From Perca fluviatilis (Eukaryota; Chordata; Actinopteri; Perciformes; Percidae), in NCBI RefSeq assembly GCF_010015445.1, contig NC_053122.1, positions 35,167,513 through 35,231,512 of the forward strand: a stretch of DNA of 64,000 bases. The letters are read 5' to 3'. Made by a program: the position numbers and the translations under genes. The notes beneath the pieces were generated by a model. That model was not told the DNA's origin. It was given only the letters and a program-made list of their open reading frames with translations, and searched no databases. The number at the start of each line of letters is the position of its first letter. Within the stretch, counting starts at the first letter, position 1. Of this stretch, positions 60,251 through 64,000 are shown one piece after another.

Positions 60251-60660
60251 GTAACATTGACTTAAAAGATTGTTTGTGTTTAATGTGGTGAAAGATGCAA
60301 ACAAAAACTACAAAAATTAAAAAACAAAAAGTGTGCTTGTAACATTGTTTTTGAATTAATACAGCTTTTAAAATTATATTTAATTCTCCTCGATGTACGC
60401 AGTAGTACTTGCAACCTGACCCAAATATGTTTCTTTGTAAAACGCCAGCGTTAAAAGTAAGTAGTTCTAACTTGAAGTTGCGTTGTAATTCAGAATTAAC
60501 ACATTGTTGCCAAAATGTAAGTCTTACAGGCAAGATATGGTATGTTCAACATGAATTTGTGAATACAAAACTTATTTTGTATCATTTTAATGTAACTAGC
60601 ATATTTGACTTTAAAAAAAATGTGTTTAATGTGGTGAAAGATGTCAATTTTTTATTTATT
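60251..60660. other. Right flank of the palindromic element; target region partly duplicated
   Basis: TGTGTTTAATGTGGTGAAAGATG occurs at 60273 and 60620, and TTTGTGAATACAAAACTTATTTTG at 60555 repeats the left flank at 50503. No gene supported. Confidence 0.5.
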
Positions 60661-60762
60661 TTTTACCACGCCCAGAACGCTTCCATACCACACCTCTTTT
60701 CCAGAAGTTTCCAAACTACGGCCCGTTCCAGAATTTTCCTAACCACACCCCCCTTACAATAG

Positions 60763-60769
60763 TATAAAG
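60763..60769 (+). promoter_or_regulatory. TATA box upstream of the CARD-like ORF
   Basis: TATAAAG follows a C-rich block (CCACACCCCCCTTACAATAG). It lies 230 bases before the ATG at 60996. The following 110 bases contain GATGCGTTTGAAATGAG and GAGCAGAACGTGTGTAAGG, also found at 49.7 kb downstream of a CATAAAAAG sequence. Confidence 0.4.
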
Positions 60770-60995
60770 ACTGAAGCAGACAGCGACAGAACATGCCACA
60801 GATGCGTTTGAAATGAGGGACTGAGTAAGAATTAAATCAAGTATCTTTACACTATTTGGAGCAGAACGTGTGTAAGGAACCAGAGAGAGAGAGAGAGAGA
60901 GGGTTTACCGTTTTACTTTATGAAAGACACACATGTCCAAACAAGCATCCAACGTCTAACAATCTTGAATGTGGCCTCACACAGAGTATCTTACC

Positions 60996-61706
60996 ATGGA
61001 AAGTCTTACCCGAAAAAGACTCAGCTACATAGAGGCCAGTAACACGGCCATAGTGAACTACGTGGCCGATGTTCTGTTGCACCACGAGATGATATCAGGT
61101 GAAGAGTTGGAGTACATCCAGGCTAGTGAGAGACGCTTGGGACAGGGCTAGGGCCTTGATCGACCATGCAAGGAAGAAGGGCAACGGTGTTTGTAAGACG
61201 TTTATGGAAACCTGGGAGGACAACGACAACCACAACGTCTTCTGTGGCTCCGTCCGCAGCACCCGAGGTGTCCGGAGAGATACCCGCCATCTTGGACGAT
61301 CTCGGCACTGAGGATTTTGGGCGGACTCGAGTATTTCCTGCGCGACATACAAGTGTTTGGTCGAAGCCCCATTGCTCGAGCCGTTATGGATCGTCTGACT
61401 CATAGAACCCAGATAGCAGAGCGTAACGTCGGGCGCTACAACGATAAAGCCGCGGGCTCGGTCTTGATCATCCTGCTGAAGCGCATACACCGTAATGACC
61501 TGGTGGAAAGGATCTCTAGCGGCACCCGTGACGGTGGCCAAACGTCAAATCAGCCACGACCCTTTACCTTTGCTGAATATCGCAACGCTATCCAAGGAAA
61601 TGCAGCTGATGTCAGGGAGAATGTGTGCCATACACTCGGGGACCTCGACGCTGACACCATGACAAGATTCATATGGACCCTGCATCTCCCAAGCAGCAAT
61701 GGTTAG
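60996..61706 (+). pseudogene. Intronless CARD followed by PYD-like domain, frameshifted
   Basis: Death-fold adaptor-like ORF series. ATG 60996 (context ACCATGG) opens a CARD-like helix set (SYIEASNTAIVNYVADVLLH, ISGEELEYIQA). One base is lost near 61130. A second frame carries the CARD-typical ARALIDHARKKG to about 61215. A third stretch begins AILDDLGTEDFGR, shifts once more near 61320 and continues with EYFLRDIQVFGRSPIARAVM and LIILLKRIHRNDLVERI, which fits a PYD-like fold. It ends at 61706 after VCHTLGDLDADTMTRFIWTL, itself reminiscent of a PYD first helix. CARD and PYD recruit caspases and ASC in inflammasomes. Domain calls rest on pattern only. The absence of introns suggests a retrocopy or viral-type capture. 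Confidence 0.5.
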
Positions 61707-61927
61707 CTTGTAAATGTGAGGGCTATTGTTGTGGGTGTTAAATCGTCATGCAGGGCGTGGCTTGTAGGATTTAAAAGTCTTGGTTTCATGCTGGCTGCTC
61801 ACTTTTTACCTGCAGTTTTTAACTAGTCTGTTAGCTAGCTTGTTTTTTTCTCACCCTTCAACAAAACCAGCTGTGGATTTTCTTTTTTAATTCTTTTGGT
61901 GAAAACAAGAGGAATCGTTTTTCAGCC

Positions 61928-62803
61928 ATGTCTATCCACACATTTGGACAACAATCAGGATCATCTGATGTTGAAGAAGGTGAGACAACTAAAGTAGGAC
62001 CCACTACATTTGCTCTGTACACTAACCCCCGAAAAGAGTTATGGGGAGGTGGAGAGACTGGAACACTATTTGGCTTGCGACAGGCCCCTCGAAAAGAGGC
62101 ATCAGACGACGGCGATGCTAATACTGGAACAACATGCGGTTTGAGCCAGGCTCCCAGAAAGAAGCGATTCCGTCCAGAGATCTTTCCTACAAGCATGACT
62201 GAATCGTGTACATCTGATCTAGAATATGTCGGTGTCAATGGATACAGATATTCAATTCGATATAGTGCAGGATACGTGACATTAGCTGTTTACACTAGTG
62301 TTGCTGTCGAACTATCTGGCAAAGCCAAAACAGCCTGTACAATCTCTGTGAAAGACTGGAGCCTTTTTCGTGAGGTTGTCTGCCCAGACCTTGACAATCC
62401 TGGCTTACCTGAGCTAGTGTATGTGTGTCAATGGGACAGTAGCATTGGCGCCAGTATCTATCGTGTGGAAGCAGACCGTTTCACTAGACCTACAGAGGAT
62501 TTTATTTTCCTTAGCGTTGCAGTCGAAAGGGAGAAGTTAGTTGCAGCCCGGGGTTCTGAAGAATGGAAGTTAAAACCATACCTTGTTTCTAACGAGGAAT
62601 ACAACAAATGGTTTAAAAACGTCTTCTTTATACAATGGTGTGACTGGGAGATTTTGAAGAAACAGTTTGATACCATTGACTATGTCATCAGAAGAGACAA
62701 AATAAGGAGTTCTTATGAAAACATGAGAAAAAGATTGATATTTGGGGATGCTGATCAACAGTCTCTCCCCTGCCACGGACCCTCTATAGACCTAAAATCG
62801 TGA
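61928..62803 (+). CDS. Intact 291-aa ORF of unknown family
   Basis: Not recognised. One uninterrupted frame from ATG 61928 (context GCCATGT) to TGA 62801-62803. Residues 1-80 are low-complexity with three spaced repeats built on a PRK core (YTNPRKEL, RQAPRKEA, SQAPRKKR), giving a basic patch before the globular part. Residues 90-280 are compact and rich in beta-type sequence (NGYRYSIRYSAGYVTLAVYT, DFIFLSVAVEREKLVAARG) followed by a helical end (WFKNVFFIQWCDWEILKKQF). No signal peptide, membrane span or zinc motif. It lies 220 bases after the CARD-PYD ORFs on the same strand, also without introns. A long open frame between repeats suggests recent arrival or selection. Confidence 0.55.
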   Translation: MSIHTFGQQSGSSDVEEGETTKVGPTTFALYTNPRKELWGGGETGTLFGLRQAPRKEASDDGDANTGTTCGLSQAPRKKRFRPEIFPTSMTESCTSDLEYVGVNGYRYSIRYSAGYVTLAVYTSVAVELSGKAKTACTISVKDWSLFREVVCPDLDNPGLPELVYVCQWDSSIGASIYRVEADRFTRPTEDFIFLSVAVEREKLVAARGSEEWKLKPYLVSNEEYNKWFKNVFFIQWCDWEILKKQFDTIDYVIRRDKIRSSYENMRKRLIFGDADQQSLPCHGPSIDLKS

Positions 62804-63054
62804 GACACAAAGACTAGCAAAACGGTGGGTTCAATTTTTATGTGCTAATTATTTGCCAAAATAGTTAAAATGCTTTTTTTTTGCAACTGTGATTGTAATG
62901 TGTGATTTTTTTCTTCCCAGAGGATCTGGAGTGGTGTCATCCCGTCCCCAACACGCGCCTAACACCCGTATTTATTTGCAGCACTGACGGCAACCGGCTC
63001 TCCTAAATCCCTTTTCATCATCATCACTCGCACCTCCAACGCCGGAACACGTTC
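62804..63054. other. Spacer between the unknown ORF and the Tc1 element
   Basis: A T-rich stretch (62873-62881) and ttcttcccag at 62910 could be an acceptor, but no exon follows. The Tc1 right end should lie here; its terminal repeat was not identified. Confidence 0.3.

Positions 63055-64000
<946 letters not shown>

Noticed and set aside
59515..60291. 258-codon ORF starting MNLVMNKMAK
   Set aside because: Two thirds of it is the satellite. The first part is duplicated non-coding arm sequence seen also at 51.6 and 52.9 kb.

Overview
The window is vertebrate nuclear DNA, almost certainly from a teleost fish. It has spliced exons with GT/AG borders, long (CA)n/(TG)n microsatellites and a typical fish transposon mix: Tc1, hAT, TTAA-target MITEs, an L2-like LINE, BEL/Pao and a THAP-DDE/YqaJ element. 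There is no prokaryotic gene organisation. I see no intact ordinary host gene. Nearly all recognisable coding sequence belongs to mobile elements, to fragments of unknown genes they have broken, or to an unusual intronless pair of ORFs near the right end.

Left part (1-11.1 kb). A PIF/Harbinger-ISL2EU-type transposon occupies about 1-4.7 kb. A YqaJ-type nuclease exon (+) converges on a three-exon THAP-HTH-DDE transposase (-) that I could splice into an open 487-codon frame. After repeats, a second unit at 6628-11118 looks like a poorly described DNA transposon. It has an 11-bp terminal inverted repeat, ATTA on both sides, eight copies of a GGTCGCCCCANATGAT-like subterminal motif and, between the motif clusters, a minus-strand gene with DDE/RNase-H-like motifs and several 1-base frameshifts.

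11.4-20 kb. A minus-strand gene encodes a Ser/Glu/Arg-rich repeat protein with a coiled-coil tail and is split by a 1.8-kb solo LTR. An 832-bp tandem duplication, a TATA/CTATGAC minisatellite and hAT MITEs follow.

20.2-27.7 kb is a set of five nested elements, each recognisable from its own inverted termini or target duplication. 28.4-34.5 kb is mostly MITEs, a LINE tail, a SINE-like unit and microsatellites.

34.5-47.1 kb holds two diverged copies of an unknown exon. The second copy is interrupted, with a 5-bp CTGTG duplication, by an internally deleted BEL/Pao retrotransposon. That is interrupted by an L2-like LINE, which itself carries a 5'-truncated L1 (19-bp target duplication) and two TTAA MITEs. 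The 36.3-37.1 kb stretch is homopolymeric and may be an assembly artefact.

50.55-60.25 kb is a very large inverted repeat. Its termini carry arrays of an 18-bp unit (ACACGTGCAAATAAGACA and variants). Its arms contain microsatellites and minisatellites, and its centre holds remains of a YqaJ-type gene. Just outside it, at 61.0-62.8 kb, lie an intronless ORF series resembling a CARD followed by a PYD-like domain (with frameshifts) and an intact 291-aa ORF of unknown family. A TATA box and a short element block also seen at 49.6 kb lie upstream. This pair could come from a captured or viral-like element. The window ends in a decayed Tc1 transposase (-).
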